A model generated the notes under the pieces. The model was not told where the DNA came from. It saw only the letters and a program-made list of their open reading frames with translations, and did no database searches. A program made the position numbers and the translations under genes. Shown here in pieces: positions 1 to 9,037 of a stretch of DNA of 55,920 bases. The number at the start of each line of letters is the position of its first letter. The stretch's first letter is position 1. Origin of the DNA: Aeoliella straminimaris. Its GTDB lineage: Bacteria; Planctomycetota; Planctomycetia; Pirellulales; Lacipirellulaceae. Location of the stretch: NCBI RefSeq assembly GCF_024054565.1, contig NZ_JAMXLR010000067.1:1-55920 (forward strand), written 5' to 3'.

Positions 1-685
1 GGTGCCTCCTCAGCAAGGACACCTCCGGCACTTAATCAAGCGGGCGGAAAGGTGCGGCCGCCCATCCTATAACTCCCCCCCCGGTGCACATTACCTCGGC
101 AACCTAGCGGCCGGCATCTAGGGTACCCAAGCGTGACACACCGAGGTGTCTCAACAGGTTTGGTCCGACCGGAGCGGTGCGAAACCGTAGTAACGAGTTC
201 CTCCATGGGCTCAGTGCACCCACGGCTGTGAGTGATGGCGGCTGACAGGCTTCTGCCGCAGAGCAAACACCTCTGGTGCTCTGCACACTTCTTCTCGCTG
301 CGGCCTCGCTCGGCCAAAGTAATTGTGTGTCCAGAAATCGTGGTAGAAACCGCTCGGCGATTTGATCTAATAGTGCGTAGAGGGCGGTGCGTGGTTGGCA
401 GTGGATTGTGGGAACGTTGGTTGGCCTGCGACACGACCAGGGGCCTGACGGGCCCCGCTCGCGGCGAAATGAGTTTTGCCGCGCCTGCGGTGATCCGCGC
501 GCAACAACTCGCGAGGCTCCGTCCACAGCAGTCCGCGCAAGCCCTTTGAAAACCACGATTTACGGCGAACCACGCCAGCAACCAAGCGTGAGTTTTGTCG
601 CAGTGAATCGATTTGCCGCAGAACTGCGACACTAAACTGCGACAAAACCCATTTTCGCCATCCAGACAACTACACTGGTAAACCC
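1..685. other. Non-coding 5' region with inverted repeats
   Basis: No reading frame here has a recognisable protein, a good start or codon use like the neighbours, so I treat the stretch as non-coding. It contains a GC hairpin at 440-456 (GGGGCC/GGCCCC, 5-nt loop) and a perfect 13-bp inverted repeat at 592-604 and 636-648 just upstream of the acyl-CoA dehydrogenase gene. I looked for RNase P, tmRNA and SRP signatures on both strands and did not recognise any. The beginning may belong to an element cut by the window edge. Confidence 0.6.
592..648. repeat. 13-bp perfect inverted repeat
   Basis: GTTTTGTCGCAGT at 592-604 is exactly complementary to ACTGCGACAAAAC at 636-648. A third partial copy, ACTGCGAC, lies inside the loop at 623-630. 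The element ends 37 bp before the start codon at 686, so it could be an operator, a 5' UTR stem or a terminator of something upstream. There is no T-run after the stem, which argues against a classical intrinsic terminator. Confidence 0.7.
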
Positions 686-1798
686 ATGAGCATCGACCGT
701 ATTACCTCGCCCGACTCCCCTGCCCTGGCGGCCCTGTGTGCGCAATTGGCTGCGAAGGCCGACGAGGCCGATCAATCCGGCGCGTGGCCGGCCGAACAAC
801 TGCGGATGTGTGGCGAGGCGGGCGTGTACGAGTGGTTTCTGCCAGTTGAGTATGGTGGACAGGACTGGAGCGACCTGGACCTGGTGCGGGGCTACCTGGC
901 CCTGGCGGCGGCCGATCTGACCACCACGTTCATCATCACGCAGCGCACCGGGGCCTGCCGCCGGGTGGCGGCTGGTGAAAACGACGAGCTGAAGTCACGC
1001 GTGCTGCCGATGCTGACCACCGGCGAAAACTTCGCCACGGTGGGCATCTCGCACCTCACGACCAGCCATCGGCACCTGAAAAAACCGGTGCTCACCGCCA
1101 CGCGCAGCAATCGCGGGATTGTGCTCAACGGCTTCTCGCCCTGGGTCACCGGCGGCGACCACGCGCAGTGCATCCTGACCGGCGCTGTAGTCATTGACGG
1201 CGACGAGCCCACCACCGAGCAGGTCCTGGCGTTTGTACCCACCACCGATGCGGGCGTTCGCGCCGATGCACCGGCCAAGCTGGTTGGCTTGTCGCACAGT
1301 CACACCGGGCGAGTCTTCTTCGACGACGTCACGGTGACCGACGAATGGCTGGTCGCCGGGCCGGTTGAGAACGTGATGATGGCAGGTCGGGCCTCTCGGC
1401 CAGGTGGTCACGAGACTTCCACCCTGGCACTGGGGCTGGCAAATGCAGCGCTGAATTACATGAAGCAGGAGTCGCTCCAGCGCGAAGAGCTCCGCGAGTC
1501 GCAAGAAGCGCTGGCCACCGAGCACGCGAGCGTGGTCGAAAACCTGCTGGCCATTGCCCAGGGTCAGGAGCCGTGCACCAACGAATGGCTCCGCCAGCAG
1601 GCCAACAGCCTGGTGCTCCGCACGACACAAGCCGCCCTGGCCGCAGCCAAGGGCGCCGGTTACCTGGCTGGTCACCCGGTGGGACGTTGGTGCCGCGAGG
1701 CGTTATTCTTTCTGGTGTGGAGCTGCCCGCAGCCAGTGATGAACGCCAACCTGTGCGAACTGGCCGGGCTGTGGGATGATGGCGAGATGACGCTGTAG
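686..1798 (+). CDS. Acyl-CoA dehydrogenase-like flavoprotein
   Basis: A 370-aa protein with the layout of the acyl-CoA dehydrogenase superfamily: an N-terminal helical part containing EYGGQDWSDLDL, a middle segment FATVGISHLTTS that occupies the place of the flavin/substrate-binding beta domain motif, a WVTGGDHA segment, and a C-terminal helical bundle. Members oxidise acyl thioesters with FAD or act as related monooxygenases. The protein is at the short end for the family and I could not identify the catalytic base, so the substrate is open. The start at 686 gives the expected N-terminus. No electron-transfer flavoprotein or thiolase gene is nearby; it appears to be a single-gene unit. Confidence 0.72.
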   Translation: MSIDRITSPDSPALAALCAQLAAKADEADQSGAWPAEQLRMCGEAGVYEWFLPVEYGGQDWSDLDLVRGYLALAAADLTTTFIITQRTGACRRVAAGENDELKSRVLPMLTTGENFATVGISHLTTSHRHLKKPVLTATRSNRGIVLNGFSPWVTGGDHAQCILTGAVVIDGDEPTTEQVLAFVPTTDAGVRADAPAKLVGLSHSHTGRVFFDDVTVTDEWLVAGPVENVMMAGRASRPGGHETSTLALGLANAALNYMKQESLQREELRESQEALATEHASVVENLLAIAQGQEPCTNEWLRQQANSLVLRTTQAALAAAKGAGYLAGHPVGRWCREALFFLVWSCPQPVMNANLCELAGLWDDGEMTL

Positions 1799-1932
1799 TT
1801 GGGCGGCGGGCCCCCGGAAGTAGGCGGCAACGGCGCTTGTCATCCTCCAGTCGCTTAGGCTGCCTCAGAATGACATAATGGGTCTTTCGTTGTTCTCCGT
1901 TCGTCTCTTAGAAATTCGTTATTTACGCCCCT

Positions 1933-2589
1933 ATGTCTGATCCTAAAGTTGTTTGGCACGATCACTCGGTTACTCGCGACGAGCGGGAGCGGCTCAATGG
2001 GCACCGGGGATGCGTCGTGTGGTTTACCGGGCTCTCGGGCTCGGGCAAGAGCACCGTGGCCAACCTGGTGGAGCAGAACCTGTTTCACGCGGGCGTGCGG
2101 ACCTACCTGCTCGACGGCGACAACGTGCGGCACGGTCTGAACGCCACGCCACAGATGCTCGCCGAGCGGCACGACGCGGAGTTTGCCGAGCGGTTTGGGC
2201 TGGGTTTCGGTAGCCAGGATCGCGAAGAAAACATCCGTCGCATTGGCGCTGTGGCCAAGCTGTTCTGCGAGGCGGGACTGGTGACTTTGACCGCGTTTGT
2301 GAGCCCCTATCGCCGCGATCGCCAGGCGGTCCGCGAGATGCTAGCACCGGGCGACTTCGTCGAAGTGTTTGTCGATACCCCGTTGGAGGTGTGCGAGTCG
2401 CGCGATCCAAAAGGTTTGTATAAGAAGGCACGCGCCGGCGAGATCAAAAACTTCACCGGCATCGACGATCCCTACGAAGCTCCGAACGCTGCGGAACTAA
2501 CTCTTCCGGGTGGGGAGGGGTCGGCCGAAGAGCTTGCGGACTTGGTGGTCGGCTTTCTTCGTAAGCAAGGCAAGTTGGGCGACAAGTGA
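1933..2589 (+). CDS. cysC: Adenylylsulfate (APS) kinase
   Basis: This 218-aa protein phosphorylates adenosine 5'-phosphosulfate to PAPS with ATP, the second step of sulfate activation in the cytoplasm. The Walker A motif GLSGSGKS is at residues 33-40, preceded by the family signature VVWFTGL and followed by LLDGDNVRHGLN. The later segments FVSPYRRDR, VFVDTPLEVCESRDPKGLYKKAR and FTGIDDPYEAP are characteristic of CysC. Length fits a monofunctional enzyme. The usual partners (cysD/cysN sulfate adenylyltransferase, PAPS reductase) are not in the window, so it stands alone here. PAPS could serve assimilation or the sulfation of polymers; the sequence does not tell which. Confidence 0.95.
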   Translation: MSDPKVVWHDHSVTRDERERLNGHRGCVVWFTGLSGSGKSTVANLVEQNLFHAGVRTYLLDGDNVRHGLNATPQMLAERHDAEFAERFGLGFGSQDREENIRRIGAVAKLFCEAGLVTLTAFVSPYRRDRQAVREMLAPGDFVEVFVDTPLEVCESRDPKGLYKKARAGEIKNFTGIDDPYEAPNAAELTLPGGEGSAEELADLVVGFLRKQGKLGDK

Positions 2590-2642
2590 AGTTCAAGCAG
2601 ACGGATATTAGGCTTGCCACGGGATTTACTGCAAAAGTTGCG

Positions 2643-2672
2643 TTGACAAACCCCGGGCGATGGACCTAGATT
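2643..2672 (+). promoter_or_regulatory. Sigma70-like promoter for the BON gene
   Basis: TTGACA at 2643-2648 is followed after 18 bp by TAGATT at 2667-2672 (4 of 6 matches to the -10 consensus). It would start transcription near 2680 and so places the translation start at 2744 rather than at the upstream in-frame ATG at 2660, which lies inside the promoter. Confidence 0.5.
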
Positions 2673-2743
2673 GGGCTTTTCAACGATTTCTGGACGGTAA
2701 GCGTCGACCGGAGCACGCTTCCTCTATCAGGGACGGTTCTGCC

Positions 2744-3061
2744 ATGGCAAAACGCATGTCTAATCGCGTGGTGCGAGGCGGTTGGCAGTTGTCGGACGAC
2801 AACCCAGGCGGTTTTTACGAAGGAGCTACAACCATCGCCACACACGCCACAACCAGCGACCTTTGTCAGGCCATCCGTGACCGAATTCAGCAGCGTTTGA
2901 ACCGCCGTGTCCGCGACCTGGAAGTAGAAGTCACGAATCAGGGCGTCGTGCTAAGCGGCGTCTGCAACAGCTTCCACGCCAAACAACTTGCCCAGCATGA
3001 AGCCCGGGATATCTTGAGCGATCGTCCGCTCGAGAATCGCATGACCGTGGCCACGACCTAA
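2744..3061 (+). CDS. Small BON-domain protein
   Basis: A 105-aa protein whose C-terminal half (about residues 45-103) has the BON pattern: an amphipathic helix (AIRDRIQQRLNRRVRD), a short strand LEVEVTNQGVVLSG, then a helix VCNSFHAKQLAQHEARDIL and a final strand. BON domains bind membranes or phospholipids or mediate oligomerisation and are common in planctomycete small proteins. I chose ATG 2744 because AGGGACGG at 2729-2736 gives a good ribosome-binding site and because a promoter overlaps the longer start at 2660. No signal peptide is evident with this start. The gene converges on the DUF4340 gene. Confidence 0.7.
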   Translation: MAKRMSNRVVRGGWQLSDDNPGGFYEGATTIATHATTSDLCQAIRDRIQQRLNRRVRDLEVEVTNQGVVLSGVCNSFHAKQLAQHEARDILSDRPLENRMTVATT

Positions 3062-3100
3062 AGCGTTTCCAGCTTTGGTGTACCAACCTCTGAAAACGCT
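3062..3100. terminator. Candidate bidirectional terminator hairpin
   Basis: Imperfect inverted repeat between AGCGTTTCCA (3062-3071) and TGAAAACGCT (3091-3100), 9 of 10 pairs, with a nested TTGGT/ACCAA palindrome in the loop. It starts right after the BON gene stop and precedes the convergent DUF4340 gene. There is no clear T-tract, so function is uncertain. Confidence 0.35.
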
Positions 3101-3175
3101 CTAGCGGATTCGACGCGTGGTGTGAATCGACACACGCGAGATGGCTCGTCTAGGACTGCGCGCCTGCAGTTGGGC

Positions 3176-5077
3176 TTACTCCTCTTCCGAGGTCTCCGCA
3201 GGCGGCTCATCGGCAGGCGCGGCTTCGCCGCTGCTGGACTCCGCCGCGTCGGTCGACTCGGGCTCACTTGCTGATTCCGGCTCGCTTCCTGATTCCGGCT
3301 CGCCGGTCGACTCCGGCTCAGCAGCAGGCTCTTCTGCGGACGACGGAGGTGTCGCCGAGGCTGCCTCGCCGGTGCCACCGCCCACGATATCGGGCAGTCC
3401 CGGAATCATCGAACCCGGTGCACCAAACGACGAAGCATCGGGCGTGGCGGCCTCGCCTTCAGCGGCATCGGTGGCCGATGTCACAACCTGATCGCGGCCC
3501 AAATGGATCTTCTTGAAGACGTCGTTCGGAATCACGTAGTACCAGTCGCCGAAGCGGGCGTTGAGCTCTTCGACCTGCTTCTTGCCGGCGGCAACTTTTT
3601 CGTCGTATTCGTCCTGCGCCCGTTGGTTGTTCAGCTTGATCCGCTCACGTTCGGCTTCGATCTCTTCGCGGGTGGGCTGGGCTTCCGTGTCTTCGGCATC
3701 GGCCGAGGTTTCTTCCGCTTCCTCGCCCTCGGCGGCTTCGCTTTCTTCGTCGCTTTCTTCGTCGCTTTCTTCGTCGGTGGTCTCTTCGGCAGCCTCGTTC
3801 TCGCTGTCATTCTCCGCAGGGAGCTCGGGCAGCTCTTCCGGCGTGGGCTTTTCGATGGCCGACTCGTTGAAATGAGCCATCACGAACAGGTAGCGATTGA
3901 GTCCCTCGCCGCCGCCTTCGATCTCGTCTTCCTCTTCCTGCGCGGGAGGCTTCTCGCCTTCGGCCACCTCGGTATCGAGCTGGAGGTCGCCAAACCGCAG
4001 GACGTACTCCACCCCATCGTTCAGCGTAACGACGATCTCGCCTTCGCTGGACTGGAGTTCGTACCCCGCGGCGGGATTGGACATGTCCTTGGGTAACGGC
4101 AGGAACCCGCGCCGCGCCAGGCTCTCGAGCGCCTCGCGGCGGTTCATGAAGTCTTCGCCCGTCTGCAGGTCGGAGCTCAGCCCCTCGGGCTTCTTCTCCA
4201 CGTCGACGATCAACAGGTCTTCCAGGGCACTCTTAAATTCGTCTAACTTCTCGGTGTTGATCTCCTGGTCTTCGCCAATCTCGAAAGGCTCGTAGGTTCC
4301 GCTGGCGGAGTTGTACGCCTCCAGCGAATCGGGTTTCCACTTGCTGTTGGCATCGTCGTACGACAGCACCATTCTGGCGCGGCGGTCTTCGTTGATCTTG
4401 GGACGAATCGTCCGGCCATCGAGCACCAGGTTCATCTCAATCGAGTAGTCGTCGATCAGCACCTTCGAAACATCGAACCCGCTGAGCTTCAGCAGGTCTT
4501 TCTCGATCCAGTTGCCAAAGTCGGTGGAAAATTTGTCGAGGTCGAACTGTACTTGATAGACCACATCCTGCTTCTCCTTGCGGACGTAGCGTTGCCCTTC
4601 GCGGTCCTTCACCTCGTCGCCGATGATCAAATCGGCCAGCACCTTATCGTCGGCGTCGGTCAATTGGATATGCGTGCCGAAGCCTTCGTCGGCGTCGGCG
4701 TTCAGCGGGTCGACAACACCGTACTTGGCGTGGTCGCCACTGCCGACGTTGTAGACGTCCAGAATCTCGCGGCCCACCACACCTTCGACAGCCTGTGCCA
4801 TCTGCTGCGTGGCGTCCGCCGGATAGCCGCTGCGAGACGGGATACTCCAGATGCCATCGAGTTCGGCCACCTCGAATTCCTTCAGGTCGCCGGTCTCCTC
4901 GTCACGCGTCGTAATCTCCAGGCGCTTGGGCGCGTCGACGGGAAATTCTTCGACGAGATCGTCGCCCGTGATCTCTTCGACGTTGTATTCCTGGGACGAA
5001 GGGCGCGTGAACACCGCCAGGACCACTGCGGCCAAAGCAGCAACGAAGAAGATGTTGGTCTTATTGAGTTCAGACAT
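3176..5077 (-). CDS. DUF4340 domain membrane-anchored protein
   Basis: A 633-aa protein with an N-terminal signal anchor (residues about 8-25, IFFVAALAAVVLAVF) followed by a DUF4340 beta-rich extracytoplasmic region (KRLEITTRDEETGDLKEFEVAELDGIWSIPSRSGYPAD and onward). DUF4340 proteins are regularly encoded beside gliding-type ABC transporters (GldF/GldG), as here: the GldF-GldG fusion ends 65 bp upstream on the same strand. The middle (about residues 420-500) and the last 80 residues are acidic low complexity, with DEESDEE runs and PES repeats. The role is unknown; it is probably an extracytoplasmic partner of the ABC complex. The start at 5077 gives a clean signal anchor. Confidence 0.85.
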   Translation of the reverse strand: MSELNKTNIFFVAALAAVVLAVFTRPSSQEYNVEEITGDDLVEEFPVDAPKRLEITTRDEETGDLKEFEVAELDGIWSIPSRSGYPADATQQMAQAVEGVVGREILDVYNVGSGDHAKYGVVDPLNADADEGFGTHIQLTDADDKVLADLIIGDEVKDREGQRYVRKEKQDVVYQVQFDLDKFSTDFGNWIEKDLLKLSGFDVSKVLIDDYSIEMNLVLDGRTIRPKINEDRRARMVLSYDDANSKWKPDSLEAYNSASGTYEPFEIGEDQEINTEKLDEFKSALEDLLIVDVEKKPEGLSSDLQTGEDFMNRREALESLARRGFLPLPKDMSNPAAGYELQSSEGEIVVTLNDGVEYVLRFGDLQLDTEVAEGEKPPAQEEEDEIEGGGEGLNRYLFVMAHFNESAIEKPTPEELPELPAENDSENEAAEETTDEESDEESDEESEAAEGEEAEETSADAEDTEAQPTREEIEAERERIKLNNQRAQDEYDEKVAAGKKQVEELNARFGDWYYVIPNDVFKKIHLGRDQVVTSATDAAEGEAATPDASSFGAPGSMIPGLPDIVGGGTGEAASATPPSSAEEPAAEPESTGEPESGSEPESASEPESTDAAESSSGEAAPADEPPAETSEEE

Positions 5078-5142
5078 CGTGGAAGCTGAAGGGGGTCAGA
5101 GTGTGGGTTCAGGTAGCCGGGGCCCAGGGCAAATGGCAGCCC

Positions 5143-7923
5143 TTACGCGGCGTCTTGCTGATCTTTTTGATTGAAACGCAGACGCGTCTTCGACACGCCC
5201 TCTCGCTCGCCGCTGCGACGGTGGAAGTACACCAAAATGCCTAGCAGAATCGGCAAGATCGGCGGCAGCACTGCCGCATACAGCTTGTAACGATCCTGCA
5301 CCTTGCGGACATCTTTCTCCAACGTCCGTTGTGTTCGCAGCACCTCGCGCTGCAGGTCGTTCTGCAATCGCTCCATCGTGCGGTTCAGTTTCCGCTGACC
5401 TCGATCGCGGGCCTGTTCGATCTTGAAGTCCTTCTCGCGATTATCCAGCTTGGGATCATTTTCAATCGCCTGGATGGTCGCAGCGAACTTGTTGCGGGCC
5501 TCTTGTTCGGCTTCCGCCAACTCGTCGCGGGCGGTGTCAATCTTCTCCCGCGATTCTTCGCGAGACTTCTTCGTGGCTTCGTCGATTTTCGTTAGCACGC
5601 GGTGCGGGCGGCTGCGTTTACGAATGTCGAGATAGCGGTCGTCGCCGGCCAGGTAATCCAGAATGTTGAGCACAAAGGCCACGTTCTGGAAATCGAGACT
5701 GGCGAACTGCGAGAAGCTCTGGTCGCCCCGGGCCCGGATGGCAAAGATCTCGTCGCACAGACTGTCGATATCGGCCACGACCACGGCTTTGATGGGGTTC
5801 TTCTCGATGCCCTTGGTCGACTCTTCGTCCGATTCATCGGCCTCGTTGTCCAGCTTGAGCGCATCGGCCAGATCGTCGGTGTTCTCCATCTCGCCCTCGA
5901 TCAGGGCGGACAGCACGTACGACTCGTTGGAAGGATTGCTGACTCGCCCCAGGGCCGAAAGATCGCGCATCGACCGCAATACCCGCGTCGGCACCGTGGC
6001 GGTCAGCGTGCCGGTAACCGTCAGCGGTTTGTATTCCAGCTTCGAGTCATTATCGTGACGCAGCGCGCCGGGCGCCAGGAACAACACCTGTTTGAAACCC
6101 GACGAGATGGCCACTTCCTCATTGAAAGGTTGCGGTGCGCCATAGGCCTTTAGGCCTTCGTCCACGAAGACCAGGTACGGCGGGAAGTCGTATTCGGCGT
6201 AGGGATTGTAATCCTGTAGGATGGCCTGGTCGGAGTAGGTCAACTCCACCCCCAGCAGGTCCCACAGTTGATTGATGTCGCCCTTGGGCTGAGGTTGGCC
6301 GCCGCCGAACATGGCCATCGCTCCGCCACCGGCAATGCGATCGTCGGCCGTGCCCGGAACGCTAAAGGTCATGGGCATCGGGTCCTCGAAAATGGCAATC
6401 GGTATGCCTCGCTTCACTGCCGCCACCAGGTTGTTCATGGCCTCGGGCGCCATGGCCGATGGTTGCACGGCCAGCAGCACGTCGTAGTCGTCGGAGATCG
6501 GTTGATTGGGATCGACCTGCACCACTTCGTATTGCTTGCGCAGCTCGCCAATCAATTGCGTCTCGGGATTCTGCGTCATGGCTTGCATGTTGAAGCCGCC
6601 GAACAGTTCGACGTCCGTCGTCACCACGCCTACCCGCTTGCGCTCGTCCTCGGCCACCGTGGTGATGGAACGGACCAGTTCGTACTCGATGGGAATACCC
6701 TTGTCGATAAACGGCACCACGACTTTGTCGAGCTTGTGCCGCACGGCGACGCCCATGAAAATCTCCTCGCCCGACATCACCCCACGCGAGATGGTGGTAA
6801 CCGTCTGGGGAGTAATGCCAAACGCGGTATCCGCGGTGGTCGCCTGCTCGCTGAAGTTCTCGATCTCATGAATGTTGGCCTGGATCTTGCCACCACTCAT
6901 CGACTCGAGTTCCTGCAGCGTGCCAATCAGGTTCAATTTATGAGCAGCGTACTCGCTGGGAACCGTGGGGCTAACGTAGGCATCGACCAGAATGGTGTCG
7001 ACGTCGTCGTTCTTGCTCAAATCACGCAGCAGCTCCACGGTCGATGGCGACAGCGAGTTGATCTTCTCGGTCGTCACGTCAGCTCGCAGCGAGTTGTAAT
7101 TCGACAGGAAGTAGTTCAGGGCTCCGAACAGGATAAACAGGGCAATTGTGCGCCCCAGGTAGTGTCCCCAGCGGCTGTCGCCGTCGTCGCCGGTGCCCCA
7201 GTGCCGTTTGCCGATCAGCACCATGCAGATGTAGAGCATCACGACCGCAATGCTCACGAAGTAAGTAATGCCGGGCAGGCTGATCACGCCCCGCTCGAAA
7301 TCGGCCAACTGGGCGTCGGCACCCCAGCGGGTGATAAATTGGGCGAGTTCGGGATCGTTCACCAGCCAGTCGCCAAACGACAGGATGGCTAGCGGGGCGT
7401 TGAACACCATGCCCAGCACGAAGCCCACCGTCAGATTTTTGGTCAGGAACGAGGCCACCATGCCCACGGCCAGCATCGCGATGCCCAGGAACCAGTAGCC
7501 CAGGTACGTGCAGAGGAACAAGCCTCCGTCGGGCGTGCCCAGCCCCCAACTGAATACCAGCCAGATCGAGAACATGGAGAACAGCAGCGACACGGTAAAA
7601 ATCGCCACTCCGGCCGCGTACTTACCGATCACCACGTCCATATCGGTGGCCGGGATGGTCAGCAGCAGTTCGTCGGTTCCCTGCCGCCGTTCTTCGCTCC
7701 ACATGCTCATCGTGATGGCCGGGATGAAGACCAGCAGGATGTAAGGAATCCAGTTACTGAGCTGGTCGAGGTTGGCCAGGTTGTTATTGAAGAACGCCGG
7801 CGGCCAGAACGCCGCAAACGAACTGAGCATCACGAACACACAGATAAACACGTACCCGGTAGGGTTCGAGAAGTAACTGATAAAGTCGCGTTTGAAGATC
7901 GCCTTGACGACTGTGAAATTCAT
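5143..7923 (-). CDS. GldF-GldG fusion: ABC-2 permease plus extracytoplasmic GldG-like domain
   Basis: A 926-aa protein. The first ~250 residues form an ABC-2 type permease with about six membrane segments (starting FKRDFISYFSNPTGYVFI and containing WSEERRQGTDELLLTIPA, typical of GldF/NosY permeases). The rest is a GldG/IFT-like extracytoplasmic domain (LSPSTVELLRDLSKNDDVD, then several Rossmann-like strands), a long charged coiled coil near residues 800-890, and a final membrane helix (VLPPILPILLGILVYF). In Bacteroidetes GldF and GldG are separate; a fusion is common in planctomycetes, which mostly do not glide. Start ATG 7923 (MNFTVVKAIFKRD) matches the permease N-terminus better than in-frame codons upstream. 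It lies 93 bp downstream of its ATPase gene. Confidence 0.88.
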   Translation of the reverse strand: MNFTVVKAIFKRDFISYFSNPTGYVFICVFVMLSSFAAFWPPAFFNNNLANLDQLSNWIPYILLVFIPAITMSMWSEERRQGTDELLLTIPATDMDVVIGKYAAGVAIFTVSLLFSMFSIWLVFSWGLGTPDGGLFLCTYLGYWFLGIAMLAVGMVASFLTKNLTVGFVLGMVFNAPLAILSFGDWLVNDPELAQFITRWGADAQLADFERGVISLPGITYFVSIAVVMLYICMVLIGKRHWGTGDDGDSRWGHYLGRTIALFILFGALNYFLSNYNSLRADVTTEKINSLSPSTVELLRDLSKNDDVDTILVDAYVSPTVPSEYAAHKLNLIGTLQELESMSGGKIQANIHEIENFSEQATTADTAFGITPQTVTTISRGVMSGEEIFMGVAVRHKLDKVVVPFIDKGIPIEYELVRSITTVAEDERKRVGVVTTDVELFGGFNMQAMTQNPETQLIGELRKQYEVVQVDPNQPISDDYDVLLAVQPSAMAPEAMNNLVAAVKRGIPIAIFEDPMPMTFSVPGTADDRIAGGGAMAMFGGGQPQPKGDINQLWDLLGVELTYSDQAILQDYNPYAEYDFPPYLVFVDEGLKAYGAPQPFNEEVAISSGFKQVLFLAPGALRHDNDSKLEYKPLTVTGTLTATVPTRVLRSMRDLSALGRVSNPSNESYVLSALIEGEMENTDDLADALKLDNEADESDEESTKGIEKNPIKAVVVADIDSLCDEIFAIRARGDQSFSQFASLDFQNVAFVLNILDYLAGDDRYLDIRKRSRPHRVLTKIDEATKKSREESREKIDTARDELAEAEQEARNKFAATIQAIENDPKLDNREKDFKIEQARDRGQRKLNRTMERLQNDLQREVLRTQRTLEKDVRKVQDRYKLYAAVLPPILPILLGILVYFHRRSGEREGVSKTRLRFNQKDQQDAA

Positions 7924-8016
7924 GTTTGAAAGGCGTTTGGAGTTTGGGAATTTGGCTTCAGGTCCCGGCGGGAACACCACCGAGCCGCTTATGAAGGAGG
8001 ACGTTCAACCGGCCGC

Positions 8017-8775
8017 TTATACCTGCGGCCCCACCATGCCGGTGAGTTCGTGGAACTTCTGATCGAGTTCGGCGGGAGTCGAACCCAGCTCGCTGGGATG
8101 CCCGTCGAACACAACCCGGCCTTCGTTGATGAAGATTACGCGGTTACACATCGCTTCGACTTCCTGCAGGATGTGCGTGGAGAGCAGAATCGTCTTGGTT
8201 TCGCCCAAGGTGCGAATCACTTGGCGGACGTCGCGAATCTGGTTCGGATCGAGACCCGAAGTTGGCTCGTCCAGAATCAGTACCTCGGGCTCGTGAAGCA
8301 GCACTTGGGCCATGCCCACGCGTTGGCGGTACCCCTTGGAGAGCTTGCCAATTGGCTTGCCAAGCACCTCGTGCAGGTTACACAGGTCGATCACCTCGTG
8401 CATCCGCCGATTGATCTCGGTGGAGCCCATGCCGCGGGCCTCGCCGAAGAATCGCAGCAGCCCCCGGGGGGTCATGTCGGGATACAGCGGTCCATTTTCG
8501 GGCAAGTATCCCAGCACCTTGGAGGCTTGGAGCCGCTCGGTCTGGGTGTCGAAGCCGCCGATAAACGACTTTCCGGTCGAAGGAGCCAGGTACCCGGTCA
8601 GGAGCTTCATCGTGGTGCTCTTGCCGGCGCCGTTGGGCCCCAGGAAGGCCGCCACCTCGCCTCGCTGGATCTTAAAGTTGACGTCTTGCGTAGCGGCAAA
8701 ATGGCCGTAGTACTTCGAGAGCCGAACGGCCTCGATCATGGTGTCGTTGGTTGATCCCGTAGTCGGATCGCTCAT
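8017..8775 (-). CDS. ABC transporter ATP-binding protein (GldA-like)
   Basis: A 252-aa ATPase with Walker A GPNGAGKST, Q-loop region, a signature LSKGYRQRVGMAQ, Walker B VLILDEPTSGLDP and a switch histidine in LLSTH. It should power the ABC-2 permease encoded immediately downstream on the same strand; the three genes ATPase, GldF-GldG and DUF4340 form one unit. GGAG about 10 bases before the ATG supports the start at 8775, although an internal ATG (MIEAVRLSKYYG) 12 codons in is possible. The substrate of the complex is unknown. Confidence 0.93.
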   Translation of the reverse strand: MSDPTTGSTNDTMIEAVRLSKYYGHFAATQDVNFKIQRGEVAAFLGPNGAGKSTTMKLLTGYLAPSTGKSFIGGFDTQTERLQASKVLGYLPENGPLYPDMTPRGLLRFFGEARGMGSTEINRRMHEVIDLCNLHEVLGKPIGKLSKGYRQRVGMAQVLLHEPEVLILDEPTSGLDPNQIRDVRQVIRTLGETKTILLSTHILQEVEAMCNRVIFINEGRVVFDGHPSELGSTPAELDQKFHELTGMVGPQV

Positions 8776-9037
8776 CGTTGATCACTCCACTCGTTTACGC
8801 AAAGCGTTGGGAGGTAAAAAGTTGGGGAGAATCCGCAGGTGGGCAGCGGGGCGGGGCCTCGGGGTACATTCCCCCACCAATCGCCTGCTTCCCGCTGAGC
8901 TAGAAATAGCCAGGGTAACCACCAACCCGTCGTAATGTCCATACCACACGGTACTTGTGGCTACGCGGATGGCGATTCAACGGTTCGCCGGGCACATGAA
9001 AACCGAATGTTGCCCCGGGGGAGGCCCTCGCATCGTC
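8776..9037. other. Intergenic region upstream of ABC unit
   Basis: 262 bp between nadB and the ABC ATPase gene. No gene is seen. It is long enough to hold a promoter for the ABC/Gld unit, suggesting that unit can be transcribed independently of nadB, but I could not pick a convincing -35/-10 pair. Confidence 0.4.

Noticed and set aside
1..300. Possible structured RNA gene on either strand
   Set aside because: Several short hairpins are present but none of the conserved signatures of RNase P RNA, tmRNA, SRP RNA or tRNA was found.
328..375. Loose similarity between this stretch and 28110-28155
   Set aside because: Both share GTAGAAA and TCTAAT segments with similar spacing, but identity by eye is only moderate and I cannot exclude chance.
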